Assembly (NCBI RefSeq): GCF_035555955.1
Contig: NZ_DATMGA010000066.1
Coordinates: 186,001-250,000, forward strand
DNA length: 64,000 bases
Direction of reading: 5' to 3'
Source: Eoetvoesia sp035555955
GTDB taxonomy: Bacteria > Pseudomonadota > Gammaproteobacteria > Burkholderiales > Burkholderiaceae_B
Shown piece by piece: positions 53,270-63,502 of the stretch. Position 1 is the first letter of the stretch. Each line of letters begins with the position of its first letter. Under the pieces are notes generated by a model. That model was not told the origin of the DNA. It made no database searches and saw only the letters and a list, made by a program, of their open reading frames with translations. The position numbers were made by a program, and so were the translations under genes.

Positions 53270-53818
53270 ATGCGTTCAGGATTGTCCTTTAGCCACGTCG
53301 GCTTCTACGTGAAGGATATCGAAAAGATGGAGCGCTTCTATCACGAACTGCTCGGCTTCTTCGTGACGGATCGCGGCACGCTTCCGGGGCCCAACGGCGA
53401 TTTCAGGCTGGTGTTCCTTAGCCGCGACCCCGACGAACATCACCAAATCGTCCTGGCGACCGGCCGGCCCGACAATTTGTCCTTCAATATCATCAATCAG
53501 ATCTCACTGCGGGCCGACAGCCTGGAAACCCTCAAGAGCCTGTACTCGAGGCTGCCCGCCACCGAGGCAAGCGACATCCATCCGGTCACGCACGGCAACG
53601 CCGTCTCCGTGTATTTTCGCGACCCCGAGGGCAACCGGCTGGAGCTTTTCATCGACACCCCGTGGTACGTGGACCAGCCCATGCGCGTGCCGGTCGATTT
53701 CAGCCTGCCCGACGACGAGCTCATGCAAGCCGTCGAAGCCCACGCTCGCAAGCTGCCCGGATTCCAGCCACGCAGCCAATGGCGCGCCCGCATGGCAAAG
53801 ATGATGGGTGTGGAATAG
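53270..53818 (+). CDS. VOC-family protein (glyoxalase/extradiol-dioxygenase-like)
   Basis: 182-aa vicinal-oxygen-chelate protein. SFSHVGFYVKDIEKMERFY at the start contributes the first metal His, and VYFRDPEGNRLELFID the Glu region; the central His may be in DEHHQIVL. The start was set at the ATG with GGAG 6-10 nt upstream; two earlier in-frame ATGs (53249, 53258) lack this. In this location a ring-cleavage or related step after the hydroxylase is plausible. Its stop is 1 bp from the convergent gene. Confidence 0.85.
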   Translation: MRSGLSFSHVGFYVKDIEKMERFYHELLGFFVTDRGTLPGPNGDFRLVFLSRDPDEHHQIVLATGRPDNLSFNIINQISLRADSLETLKSLYSRLPATEASDIHPVTHGNAVSVYFRDPEGNRLELFIDTPWYVDQPMRVPVDFSLPDDELMQAVEAHARKLPGFQPRSQWRARMAKMMGVE

Positions 53819-53819
53819 G

Positions 53820-54173
53820 CTACCCGGCCTGCACGTATACCCAGGCCCGCCGGCCGGATTTCAGCGCGACTTCGACCCGCTGGTAATCGCCCACCTCGTA
53901 GGCATCGGCGGCCGCCAGTTCCCGCGGCGTAATGTGGAACAGCTGGCCTTCCACCTCGTCGTCGGGGTTGCCGCTGCGAATCACCATGGGATGCTGGTTC
54001 GTCCCGCTTTTGGCAATGACGTCCGGATCGGTGATTTCGATGAAAACACTTTTATAGCCCGGCATGCTGTCGCGCTGCCCGTGCAGCAAGCGGCCGAAGG
54101 AGGCAAGCTGCACGCTTTCCAGCTGCAGGGTTCCATAGGAGAAAAGCAGGACGCAAGAGTCGTCGGAATCCAT
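53820..54173 (-). CDS. Gamma-glutamylcyclotransferase/AIG2-like protein
   Basis: 117-aa protein with the YGTLQ motif of the GGCT/AIG2 fold near residue 12 (LLFSYGTLQLESVQL) and DAYEVGDYQRVEV towards the end, the conserved Glu/Asp region. Probably acts on gamma-glutamyl amines or peptides. The start is the first ATG consistent with the fold; the frame extends into the upstream dmeF-like gene and was rejected there. Confidence 0.8.
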   Translation of the reverse strand: MDSDDSCVLLFSYGTLQLESVQLASFGRLLHGQRDSMPGYKSVFIEITDPDVIAKSGTNQHPMVIRSGNPDDEVEGQLFHITPRELAAADAYEVGDYQRVEVALKSGRRAWVYVQAG

Positions 54174-54207
54174 GTCGGTATGTAAAAGGGAAGTTGACAG
54201 CCGGCCT

Positions 54208-55299
54208 TCAAGCGTCGGCAAGCTTGTTGATTTCCACCGTGATGTGGGCCAATTCGCTGTTCGCCTCGAGCCTTTGCCTGAAATACTCGGGGGTGACGTC
54301 GGCATCGGTGGCAACCCCCACGATGCACGCGTATTTTCCTTTGCCGACCCGCCATACGTGCAGGTCGTAGACCTCGGCGGCTATGGGTATGGCAGCGATG
54401 ATTTCGCGTATTTTATGCACAATGGGCGCGTTCATTTCGGCATCCAGCAAAATGCCGCCCGACTCGCGCAGCAAGCCGATGGCCCAGACCAGGACTACTA
54501 CGGCGCCCACCAGCCCCATGGCGGGATCCAGCCAGCCCAGGCCGAGAAAGCGGCCGCCCAGCAGGGCGACGATGGCCAGCACCGACGTCGCGGCGTCGGT
54601 CAGTACATGCACATAGGCCGAGCGCATGTTCAAGTCCTGGTGATCGGGCCCGCGCAACAGCGTTCCCGCCTCGGCGCCGCCAGCAGCAGGCGCCGCCTGC
54701 GTCGCCCCATTGCCCGCCGTTTCCTGTGAGCAAGCGCCGTGCACATGGCCGTGATCATCGGCATGGCCATGCTCTTGCCCCGAGCCGGATGCCCGGCCAT
54801 GCGCGTGAGTGTGCGCGTGGCCATGGTGGGCGTGCCCCGCGCCGTCCAGCCCCAGCATCCATACCGAGAGCAGGTTCACCAGCAGGCCGACCACCGCGAT
54901 CAGTGTGGCCTGGTTGTAGTAGATGGGGCTGGGACTGAGCAGCCGCTCGACCGATTCGTAGACCATCAGGCCGGCGATGAGCACCAGCATGAGCGCGCTG
55001 GTGTAGCCTCCCAGCACTTCGATCTTCCAGGTGCCGAAGGTGAAGCGCTGGTCGGAAGCCAGCTTGCGCGCATAGGAATAGGCGGCAACGGCCAGGCCCA
55101 GCGCCAGGGCATGGGAGCTCATGTGCCAGCCGTCGGCCAGCAGAGCCATCGAGTTGTAGTACCAGCCGCCCGCGATTTCGAAGACCATCATCACAATGGT
55201 CAATATCATGACGCGCAAGGCGTTGCGCTCGGCCAGCGGGTTGCCCTCGTGGAATTGATGGGATGGCGCGAACCGGGAGGCGGCAGTGGGTTTCTGCAT
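54208..55299 (-). CDS. dmeF: Cation diffusion facilitator (DmeF-like Co/Ni/divalent efflux)
   Basis: 363-aa CDF exporter with six helices. The transport motif is ALLADGWHMSSHALAL, paired with VHVLTDAATSVLAIVALL later. A very His-rich loop (HAHHGHAHTHAHG and HGHADDHGHVHG) spans about residues 155-195. The long His loop and motif pattern match DmeF, a cobalt/nickel/zinc exporter. No DmeR-type regulator gene is adjacent. Confidence 0.88.
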   Translation of the reverse strand: MQKPTAASRFAPSHQFHEGNPLAERNALRVMILTIVMMVFEIAGGWYYNSMALLADGWHMSSHALALGLAVAAYSYARKLASDQRFTFGTWKIEVLGGYTSALMLVLIAGLMVYESVERLLSPSPIYYNQATLIAVVGLLVNLLSVWMLGLDGAGHAHHGHAHTHAHGRASGSGQEHGHADDHGHVHGACSQETAGNGATQAAPAAGGAEAGTLLRGPDHQDLNMRSAYVHVLTDAATSVLAIVALLGGRFLGLGWLDPAMGLVGAVVVLVWAIGLLRESGGILLDAEMNAPIVHKIREIIAAIPIAAEVYDLHVWRVGKGKYACIVGVATDADVTPEYFRQRLEANSELAHITVEINKLADA

Positions 55300-55437
55300 G
55301 AAAATGATCAAGGTGGACTAGACTGCATATACTATAACTGCCCGGGAGCGTGGGCGGTGGAAACGTTCGAGGCGAAATAGCTTCGAAGCATGCCGCAAGA
55401 TGCCGCCCTCCCCATCCAGCCGCCACCACGGAGCCAC

Positions 55438-55896
55438 GTGAAACTCATGCCGATCACCGCGCGATCCTCTTTTTGCATGCTGGCCTTGCCGGTGCTGCTG
55501 GCATTAGCGCCCGCAAGCCGGGCCGGATCCGCCTCGTGGAGCGCAACACGCGTCAGCCCGGCCATCAGCCGCGGCGGCGCCGATGTGGCCGTGGAATACT
55601 TTCCCGCCGACGCCTCCGCGCGCCCGGCAGGCTCCGCAACCATAAGCCGTGTGCATGCCAGCACTTCGTACTCGTCCCGCGACATCGTGCAAACCCGCCT
55701 GTGCTGGAACGGCACGGCGCGGTGCGTACCCCTCAAGGGCAGCGCCATCAATACCAATGCCTTCAACGGACTGAGCGCCGACAAACCCATGTATCTGGTT
55801 CACGTCGCGCAAGACAGCGGCCCCCTTCCCGCGCCGGTCTTCGTCCAGGGCAGCGTCATCGTATGGTTCACTTCCGCCGCGCCGCATTCCCCCTAG
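55438..55896 (+). CDS. Exported FlhE-like protein
   Basis: 152-aa exported protein with a signal peptide ending ASRAG. The mature part SASWSATRVSPAISRGG and the two-Cys segment LCWNGTARCVPLKG followed by NAFNGLSADKPMYLVH resemble flagellar FlhE, a periplasmic protein. No flagellar gene is in the window, so the call is tentative. GTG start with a GGAG site 5 nt upstream. Confidence 0.5.
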   Translation: MKLMPITARSSFCMLALPVLLALAPASRAGSASWSATRVSPAISRGGADVAVEYFPADASARPAGSATISRVHASTSYSSRDIVQTRLCWNGTARCVPLKGSAINTNAFNGLSADKPMYLVHVAQDSGPLPAPVFVQGSVIVWFTSAAPHSP

Positions 55897-55972
55897 GGCC
55901 TGTCGACAAGCCCCAGCCGCCACGCCGCGTCCATGCTATGTCCATGCCACGAACTCAAGCAAACGAAACATC

Positions 55973-56869
55973 ATGAAAATCGATCCCGACGACTACCGAG
56001 TGCACGAACGTAAAGCGATCCGGCTGGACGATGCTCCAACCGAAACCAAGCCGCTGTACAAATCGAAGGACGACTACAGCCAGAGCTTGCGGGAACAGGT
56101 TGAAACGCTTGCAGAGCTCCAGGAAAAACTTTATGCCTCGAGCCAATACGCCATTCTGGTTATCTTTCAGGCCATGGACGCGGCCGGCAAGGACAGCACC
56201 ATCAAGGCTGTCATGTCAGGCATCAATCCGCAAGGCTGCCAGGTCACCAGCTTCAAGCAGCCCACCGCGCTCGAGCTCCGCCACGATTTCTTATGGCGCG
56301 CAGTCCAGCGGCTGCCCGAACGCGGCATGATAGGCATTTTCAACCGCTCGTACTATGAAGAGGTCCTGATCTCACGCGTCCACCCCTCCCTGCTCGTAGC
56401 CCAGAACATACCCGATGCCCTGGCCCGGGAAGAGTCCATATGGGAGCAGCGCTATCGGTCCATCAACGAGCTGGAAAGCCATCTGGCCCGCAACGGCACC
56501 CGCATCGTCAAGTTCTTCCTGCATGTATCCGAGGAAGAACAAAGAAAGCGGCTCCTGGAACGCGTGGAGGTTCCCGAAAAAAACTGGAAGTTCAACCTCG
56601 GCGATCTCGACGAGCGCCGGCTCTGGCCCGACTACATGGCCGCCTACGAAAAATGCCTGAACGCCACCAGCACCGCCGAAGCGCCCTGGTATGTCATTCC
56701 CGCCGACGATAAAAACACCATGCGCCTGATCGTCTCGGAAATCATCATCAACACGCTAAAGGACCTGCGGCTGGCCTACCCCGCCATGGATGAAACACGC
56801 CTCAGGCAATTGGAAGAAGGCCGCGCCAGGCTGAAGGAAGACAAGCGAAGGCCGGACCTCAAACCATAG
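55973..56869 (+). CDS. ppk2: Polyphosphate kinase 2 family protein
   Basis: 298-aa PPK2 that moves phosphate between polyphosphate and nucleotides. Walker A-like FQAMDAAGKDSTIKAV, a lid-region FNRSYYEEVLISRVHP, and the catalytic Asp/Arg in FFLHVSEEEQRKRLLER. The length fits a one-domain PPK2. Which nucleotide is used (AMP, ADP or GDP) is not clear by eye. A polyphosphate link to the nearby metal-efflux genes is only a guess. Confidence 0.93.
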   Translation: MKIDPDDYRVHERKAIRLDDAPTETKPLYKSKDDYSQSLREQVETLAELQEKLYASSQYAILVIFQAMDAAGKDSTIKAVMSGINPQGCQVTSFKQPTALELRHDFLWRAVQRLPERGMIGIFNRSYYEEVLISRVHPSLLVAQNIPDALAREESIWEQRYRSINELESHLARNGTRIVKFFLHVSEEEQRKRLLERVEVPEKNWKFNLGDLDERRLWPDYMAAYEKCLNATSTAEAPWYVIPADDKNTMRLIVSEIIINTLKDLRLAYPAMDETRLRQLEEGRARLKEDKRRPDLKP

Positions 56870-56900
56870 CCGGGCCAGGAGCCAGCCGCATCAACAGGCC

Positions 56901-58982
56901 CTAGCTCGGATGCACGGAGCCGGCCGCCGGCGCCGGCCCGGAAGCGCCGGCCGTTCCGTCAAGGGTTCCGCCAGCCTTGGGGTGCCAGCCCACGGGCAGG
57001 GTTGCGTTTTGCAAGGGAGGCGCGGCGGGAATCGGGGCCGGGGCCGGATTCGGAGCAATGACCGGAGCAGGCTCGGAATAGGATTCGCCGCCCGTGCCCG
57101 GCGGCGCGGCCAAGAGCCGCGGAGGCTCCCAGGACCCGTTCGCGCGCTTCCACAGCCAATACGTCTGGCTGACGTCGCTGCTACGCGAAACCAGGACCAG
57201 TTGCCCGCCCACCGTGCGCAAAGCAGGCGCCGACTTCGCATTGGCGCCCACCGTCGTCACACCTTGCGCCTCATACAGGATGAGCGAGCCTCCAACACGC
57301 TCCAGGGCCGCAACGGCAATCTGCCCGTACTCGTTGAGCCCGATGGCGGGGCGCCCCACATAGGCGAACCCCAGACTCTGCGGCACGCTCCATCGAACGC
57401 GCCCGCCCCGGCCCGGCCCGCGAACCATGCGCATCATGTCGCCGGAGCGCAGATCCCGCCAGTACAGCTCGATGAATCCCTGCGCATTGCGCATGGCGGC
57501 CAGCCCCCCTGCGGAACGGGCCATAGGCAGCTTGCGCCAGGCTTCCCACGCATCCGGGCTTTTGACGTTTTGAGTGGCGATCCAAAGCCGGCCTTCCCGA
57601 TCACCGGCAAGCACCACAACCCGGCCATTGCCAGCCAAGGCAAAGGCCGGCCCCCGCCGCATGCCCGCCAGCACGGGCAGGGCCGAACACGGCGCGTCGA
57701 GACGGCCATCGGGCGCAATGCCCGGACAATAGCGCAGGCGATCATCGTCGCCCAGAACCAGGAATGCCGGCCTGCCGTTGCTTTGGGTCAGCACCCGGGG
57801 CAAATGAAGGCTGCGCATCCCCGGCACCAGGCGCCAGGCTCGCCAATCCGGCCCGGCCTCCTGGCTTTTTATCCATAACTGGCCCGTCGCATCGCGCGTC
57901 ATGATTCCCGCCGCGCCATCGGCCCAATTGAACGCCACCACGCCATCGGCGGTGCGGCCGCCCAAGGGTTCCCAGCGATGGTCGCGGCCCAGCAGCATGT
58001 TGGCGGCGCTGTTCTGCTCACCCGTCGTGAACAGCAGGTAACTGCCGTGCCTCGCCACCGTCAGGGCCGGCGGCACGTCGTGGCGCACCACATAATAGGT
58101 GCGCTGCACCCAGGACGCCGCCGTTCCCAGAGGTTCTTTGCACGCGGCAGGCACAGGGCAATATTGGTAGTCGTCCTGGGCGTAGCGCTTGAATGCCGCA
58201 ACCTTCGACGCAATTTCCGTCACAGTCAGGTTGGAACCCCGCTCTTGCGTAGGGTAGTCGACGTAGGCCGCCTCATCGTAGTTGCCCGGCGCCAGGAGCA
58301 TGGCATCGCGCACCAGTTTCGCGCTGGCGATGTGGTCGGGGTGGTCGTGGCCGATGCAGCGCCAGCAAAGCGATGTATACGGTATGGCGATCGAGTCGTC
58401 CATGTGCCGGATGATGGTGGGCTGGTAGTCGGCGATCATGGCGGCAAGGGCCGCCACCAGATCGGCGCGCGTGTAGCTTTCGTTGTAGGGGCCCAGGGCC
58501 TTGGCGCTGGTTCCCTTGACCGACTCGACGCGGCTCAGGGGCGTAAGGCTGCCCCAGCCCTTGCCCAGCCATGGGTCTTCGAGGCGCATGTGGATCAGGA
58601 CGACCCGAGGATTGGCATTGAGTGAAAACCGCGCCTGGTGCCGGCCGCCGTATTTCACGATGGACTCGGTCCAGCTGTCGCTGTCGTCGGCCATGACGGC
58701 ATAGGCCGCCCGCACGCCCCGCGCGCGGCCCAGCATATAGCCCATGCCCTCGCCCCGCTCGGCGGCGGTGAGGTAAACCGTTTCCACACAGCCGCCGGCA
58801 TCGATGGTCTGATCGATATCGGGATTCATGAAAAGCAGATCGTCGTCCTGGTGCGCGACGAAGACCAGGTTTTTCATGCCGTGGCATTCGGCCAGCGTGG
58901 GTCCGGCCCATGCGCCGGGCAATGCCAGCACCCACAATAGCGCGCAGCGCACCGCCACTTTCAGGCCAGATCGGACGTCCAC
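56901..58982 (-). CDS. Secreted PIG-L deacetylase with C-terminal repeat domain
   Basis: 693-aa exported protein. Signal peptide ends GAWAG. The N-terminal LmbE/PIG-L domain has a variant metal motif AHQDDDLLF (usually AHPDDE) and GHDHPDH for the second His pair. Residues ~300-620 form repeated strands (such as DREGRLWIATQ) resembling a beta-propeller lectin fold, then a Pro/Ala-rich tail. GTG start with AAGGA 7 nt upstream. Likely acts on N-acetylated sugars or glycans outside the cell; substrate unknown. Confidence 0.85.
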   Translation of the reverse strand: MDVRSGLKVAVRCALLWVLALPGAWAGPTLAECHGMKNLVFVAHQDDDLLFMNPDIDQTIDAGGCVETVYLTAAERGEGMGYMLGRARGVRAAYAVMADDSDSWTESIVKYGGRHQARFSLNANPRVVLIHMRLEDPWLGKGWGSLTPLSRVESVKGTSAKALGPYNESYTRADLVAALAAMIADYQPTIIRHMDDSIAIPYTSLCWRCIGHDHPDHIASAKLVRDAMLLAPGNYDEAAYVDYPTQERGSNLTVTEIASKVAAFKRYAQDDYQYCPVPAACKEPLGTAASWVQRTYYVVRHDVPPALTVARHGSYLLFTTGEQNSAANMLLGRDHRWEPLGGRTADGVVAFNWADGAAGIMTRDATGQLWIKSQEAGPDWRAWRLVPGMRSLHLPRVLTQSNGRPAFLVLGDDDRLRYCPGIAPDGRLDAPCSALPVLAGMRRGPAFALAGNGRVVVLAGDREGRLWIATQNVKSPDAWEAWRKLPMARSAGGLAAMRNAQGFIELYWRDLRSGDMMRMVRGPGRGGRVRWSVPQSLGFAYVGRPAIGLNEYGQIAVAALERVGGSLILYEAQGVTTVGANAKSAPALRTVGGQLVLVSRSSDVSQTYWLWKRANGSWEPPRLLAAPPGTGGESYSEPAPVIAPNPAPAPIPAAPPLQNATLPVGWHPKAGGTLDGTAGASGPAPAAGSVHPS

Positions 58983-58991
58983 GAATATCCT

Positions 58992-59681
58992 TTACAAGGT
59001 TGAAACCGCCGGCACGGGCGAGCCTGACCAGGTCAGTTGGAATGTCTCGCCGCGGCGGACGTTGTTCACCAGAGCGGGCCGGAAACAGGCCAGATTGACA
59101 CCGCCCCGGCGGCGCACGCTCGGGTACACGATGCCCATGGAACCCGCTTCCAGAAGCCGCTCGGCCAGGGCCTGGGAGGCAATGTAGCTGTCGGGCGACA
59201 GGCAGTCCGCAAACCGCGGCGCACTGCGAATATCGTGGAACTGGCTGGAAAAGTCGGCCAGAAACGCCTGGTAGGCCACGCTGTCCTGAAAATAGCCGAT
59301 CTCGGAATATTCGACCGATTTATGAAAGACGATTTCCGCCATGGCGGTATCGAGGTCGAAGGCGCAATACCAGGCGCCCCGCTCGCCGCCATTGAACCGG
59401 CTGCCTTCGGGACGCGGGTAGGTATAGGCGGCATTGACGATGCGGAAACAGGGAACGCCGAACACCAGCTCGTCGACGCCGATTCCCGCCAGCCCGCCAC
59501 GTTCGCCCATGAGGCGATGATTGGTGGCGTTATCGAGGTCGAACAGGTCTTTGAGATGCGCGTCGTCGTCGGAAAGCGGCGCCAGGACGGAGTCCTCGAG
59601 ATCGGCGAATCGCGAAGGCAGCAGCCGGTAGGTGTCGAATTGCCGCAACAACGACAAAGGCGGTTCGGCCGCTGCCTTCAT
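58992..59681 (-). CDS. RES-domain toxin
   Basis: 229-aa RES-domain protein with the conserved residues in order: FDTYRLLPSRFAD, RFNGGERGAWYCAFDLDTAMAE (Arg, Tyr, Glu of the RES fold) and Ser near VYPSVRRRGGVN. RES toxins degrade NAD+. It starts at the ATG overlapping the antitoxin stop (TGATG), so the pair is coupled. Confidence 0.88.
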   Translation of the reverse strand: MKAAAEPPLSLLRQFDTYRLLPSRFADLEDSVLAPLSDDDAHLKDLFDLDNATNHRLMGERGGLAGIGVDELVFGVPCFRIVNAAYTYPRPEGSRFNGGERGAWYCAFDLDTAMAEIVFHKSVEYSEIGYFQDSVAYQAFLADFSSQFHDIRSAPRFADCLSPDSYIASQALAERLLEAGSMGIVYPSVRRRGGVNLACFRPALVNNVRRGETFQLTWSGSPVPAVSTL

Positions 59682-60118
59682 CAAACCCCGCCCCGCCGCG
59701 CATCGAGCAGCCTGCGCACGGTTTGCATGGCAAGCAGTCCGCCTTCCTGCATATATTCGAGCGGCGTGCGGCCCCCGAAAATGACATTGCTGTTGGGCAG
59801 CTTGACCCAGCGGTCGGCCAGGTCGTCGCCATACAGGATATGCAGGGCCTTGTAGATTCCAAGCAAATAGGAAACGCGGGTGATGCGATCCACCTCGAGC
59901 AGGCGCCCGGGTTTTTTCTTCCACTCGTAGAACGCGCTGCTGGAAATGCCGCCAAGCAACACGCAGGCCTCTTCGTCGCGCAGGCCCCAGGCCTGCGCCA
60001 GCTTGAAGAACCCCTTCAGCGCGGACTTGGACAGGCGCTCGCGCGCCGACCGGGAATTCAGGTCGACGACAGTGGCGGGCTCGAAGCGGCTGACCGGATA
60101 GGTGTAGGCAAGTTCCAT
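59681..60118 (-). CDS. Xre/MbcA/ParS-type antitoxin of RES toxin
   Basis: 145-aa antitoxin with a helix-turn-helix (LLGGISSSAFYEWKKKP) and the C-terminal MbcA/ParS toxin-binding region (FGGRTPLEYMQEGGLLAMQ). It precedes the toxin in the usual order. GGAGTG ribosome site upstream. Three TCCA-type dyads at 60114-60162 should mediate autoregulation. Confidence 0.88.
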   Translation of the reverse strand: MELAYTYPVSRFEPATVVDLNSRSARERLSKSALKGFFKLAQAWGLRDEEACVLLGGISSSAFYEWKKKPGRLLEVDRITRVSYLLGIYKALHILYGDDLADRWVKLPNSNVIFGGRTPLEYMQEGGLLAMQTVRRLLDARRGGV

Positions 60119-60162
60119 AATGGACACTCCAATTATGGACAAATTATACTCCCACAATGGAG
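60114..60162. promoter_or_regulatory. Triple dyad operator of the RES/Xre operon
   Basis: TCCATAATGGA (60114-60124, covering the start codon), TCCAATTATGGA (60128-60139) and TCCCACAATGGA within 60149-60162: three similar palindromic boxes around the antitoxin start, suggesting binding by the antitoxin. Confidence 0.6.
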
Positions 60163-60226
60163 CAATGTGAATACTCCTTACCTGTGGGGCCGGCCCGGCA
60201 TGCCCAGGCGCTTTGCGCCGGCGGCG

Positions 60227-60571
60227 TCAGAGTATGGCGTCGACCTCGGTGGCCGGGCGGCAAAGCCGCACGCCCTTGTCGGTGACGACGAAAGGCCTGT
60301 TCATAAGAATGGGATGCGCGACGATGGCATCGATCAACTGATCGTCGCTCAGGGCCTCGTCGTCGAGCCCAAGTTCCTGATACACCGCCTCTTTGCTGCG
60401 CATAGCCCCGCGAACGGTCAGCCCTGCACCCTTGATGAGCGCGATCAGCTCATCGCGGCTCGGCGGCGTCTTGAGGTATTCGATGATTTCGGGCTTCAGC
60501 CCGCGCTCTTCCAGAATCTGCAATGTGGTGCGCGACGTTCCGCAGCGGGGGTTGTGATAGATTTTGATCAT
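60227..60571 (-). CDS. arsC: Arsenate reductase ArsC (glutaredoxin type)
   Basis: 114-aa ArsC that reduces arsenate to arsenite using glutathione/glutaredoxin. The active-site Cys is in IYHNPRCGTSRTTL; the three Arg-bearing motifs appear, including HPILMNRPFVVTDKG and LCRPATEV. Start at MIKIY. No other ars genes are nearby, so it may be a general ArsC/YffB-like reductase. Confidence 0.88.
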   Translation of the reverse strand: MIKIYHNPRCGTSRTTLQILEERGLKPEIIEYLKTPPSRDELIALIKGAGLTVRGAMRSKEAVYQELGLDDEALSDDQLIDAIVAHPILMNRPFVVTDKGVRLCRPATEVDAIL

Positions 60572-60861
60572 GATCCGGCCAGCAAAGGAAAAAATTCGAG
60601 TGGTGTGCACTATAGCAATGCACGGCGCCCACCGGCAAATCCCATGGCCCGCAACGGCGGTGCATGGTGCCCGCCAGGCGCCGCAACCCGGCCATCCGCG
60701 CGACAGCGGGATGCCGCTCCGGAAACGGATTAGTGTTTTTCTGTATTGCTAGGCCGCCAGGCTTCCTATATCTTTAGCATCTAAAACTTTTATACCTAAA
60801 ACAATAAACCGCTGACATAAACGCTGTGTCGAATCATCGGCGCGCGGCCGGAGACCCATGC
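60572..60861. promoter_or_regulatory. livH upstream region with direct repeats
   Basis: 290 bp without a gene. Its 3' part is AT-rich and holds two CTAAAAC copies 15 bp apart (60781-60787 and 60796-60802), about 60 bp before livH; a possible regulator site. Nothing else recognisable. Confidence 0.35.
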
Positions 60862-61782
60862 ATGGACCTTACCTTGCTCGTCAATCTCGTCCTCAACGGA
60901 CTGCAATTCGGATTGATGCTGTTTTTGCTGGCCGCGGGCCTGACGCTGGTTTTCGGCATCATGGACTTCATCAATCTGGCGCATGGTTCGCTGTACATGC
61001 TGGGCGCCTATTTCGCCGCCTCCTTCGCCTTGCTGACCGGCTCGTTCTGGCTGGGTCTGCTGCTTTCCGTCGGCGCCACCATGGTCGTGGGCATCATCCT
61101 GGAAATCCTCGTGTTCCGCCGGCTCTACCAGCGCAACCACATGTCGCAGGTGCTGGCCACGTTCGCCCTCATCCTCATCTTCAATGAAGGCGCGCGCATC
61201 GTCTGGGGCGAACAGCCCCTGCGGCTGTCCACGCCCGAACTCATCTCCCAGCCTGTCCAGCTGTGGCAGGGCTTCGACTACTCGTCGTTCCGGCTGTTCA
61301 TCATCGCCGTGGGCCTGGTCATTGCGCTGCTCATGTACCTTGTCGTCACCAAGACGCGCATCGGCATGCTGGTGCGGGCCGGCGCCTCGAACCGCGAAAT
61401 GGCCACCGCCATGGGCGCCAACATCAAGCTCATCTTCACCCTGGTGTTCGGCGTAGGGGCGGCCCTGTGCGCCGTGGCCGGCGCCCTGCTGGGCAGCATA
61501 CTGTCGGTGCAGGTGGGCATGGGCGAAAGCATACTCATCCTGGCCTTCGTCGTGATCGTCGTGGGCGGCATCGGCTCCATACGCGGCGCCCTCATCGGCT
61601 CCATTCTGGTCGGCTGCGTCGACACCGTCAGCCGCACCCTGCTGCCCGCGCTGTTCCGCAGCTTCCTGCCCGCCGACGTAGCCTCCAACCTGGGGCCAGC
61701 GCTCGCATCCATTCTTATTTACGTCCTGATGGCCGGCGTCCTGTTTTTCAAGCCCGAAGGCCTTTTCCCCGCGCAAAGCTGA
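60862..61782 (+). CDS. livH: Branched-chain amino acid ABC permease LivH
   Basis: 306-aa inner-membrane permease with about eight helices. LTLVFGIMDFINLAHGSLYMLGAY is the LivH start-of-pore region, and ASNREMATAMGANI is the EAA-like coupling loop. GGAGA ribosome site upstream of ATG; overlaps livM by TGATG. Imports branched-chain or aromatic amino-acid-type substrates. Confidence 0.93.
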   Translation: MDLTLLVNLVLNGLQFGLMLFLLAAGLTLVFGIMDFINLAHGSLYMLGAYFAASFALLTGSFWLGLLLSVGATMVVGIILEILVFRRLYQRNHMSQVLATFALILIFNEGARIVWGEQPLRLSTPELISQPVQLWQGFDYSSFRLFIIAVGLVIALLMYLVVTKTRIGMLVRAGASNREMATAMGANIKLIFTLVFGVGAALCAVAGALLGSILSVQVGMGESILILAFVVIVVGGIGSIRGALIGSILVGCVDTVSRTLLPALFRSFLPADVASNLGPALASILIYVLMAGVLFFKPEGLFPAQS

Positions 61783-62746
61783 TGAGACCAACCTATAGCA
61801 CCCTGCACCACCGCCTTTCGCCATTCTGGATCCTGCCGCTCCTGCTTGTCCTGGCGGTGTTTCCGCTTGCGGCGCAGCACCTCGGGCTGGAATACTACAT
61901 CGGGTTCGCCAGCCGGCTGCTCATCTTCGCCCTGGTAGCAACCAGCCTGAACCTGCTGGTCGGGTTCGGCGGCATGATCAGCATGGGGCACGCCGCCTAT
62001 TTCGGCACCGGCGCCTATACCGTGGCCATACTCATGTACTACGGCATCATGCCGGCCTGGATAAGCTGGCCCGCCGCCATTGCGGCCGGCGCGCTGCTGG
62101 CCTGCGGCATCGGCCTCATGTGCCTGCGCACCAAAGGGGTTTATTTCATCATGATCACGCTGGCCTTCGCCCAGATGATCTACTACGTTTTCGTCTCGCT
62201 CAGCACTTACGGCGGCGACGATGGCCTGAGCCTGCCGCAGCGCTCGACCATGTGGGTGGATCTCGGCTCGGACTCGGCCTTCTACTACGTGGTGCTGGCC
62301 ATCCTGGTGGTCGCCTTGTTCCTGCTGCATCACCTCGTCAATTCGCGCTTCGGCAGGGTCATGCAGGCCATCAAGGAAAACGAAACCCGCATGCAGGCCA
62401 TCGGCTATCCGGTGTTCCGCTACAAGCTGGTCTGCTTCACCGTGGCCGGCGCCCTGGCCGCGCTGGGCGGCGCGCTGTTCGCCAATCAAAGCATGATGGC
62501 CAGCCCCTCGCAACTGCACTGGATGGAATCCGGCACCCTGCTCGTCATGGTCATCCTGGGCGGCATGGGCCATTTCTTCGGCGGTGTCGTGGGGGCGGTA
62601 TTCATGCTCGCCCTCGAGGAAATCCTCACCGCCTTCACCACGCATTGGGCGCTGCCCATGGGCGTTATCCTGCTGCTTATCATCCTGTTCCTGCCCGATG
62701 GGCTGGCCAGCCTGTCCAGGGCCACAAAATCCCGCGGAGAAACATC

Positions 62747-62750
<4 letters not shown>
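61782..62750 (+). CDS. livM: Branched-chain amino acid ABC permease LivM
   Basis: 322-aa permease partner of LivH. LNLLVGFGGMISMGHAAYFG and the ENETRMQAIGYPVFRYK coupling helix are typical. Its start overlaps the livH stop (TGATG) and its end overlaps livG by ATGA. Confidence 0.93.
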
Positions 62751-63498
<748 letters not shown>

Positions 63499-63502
<4 letters not shown>

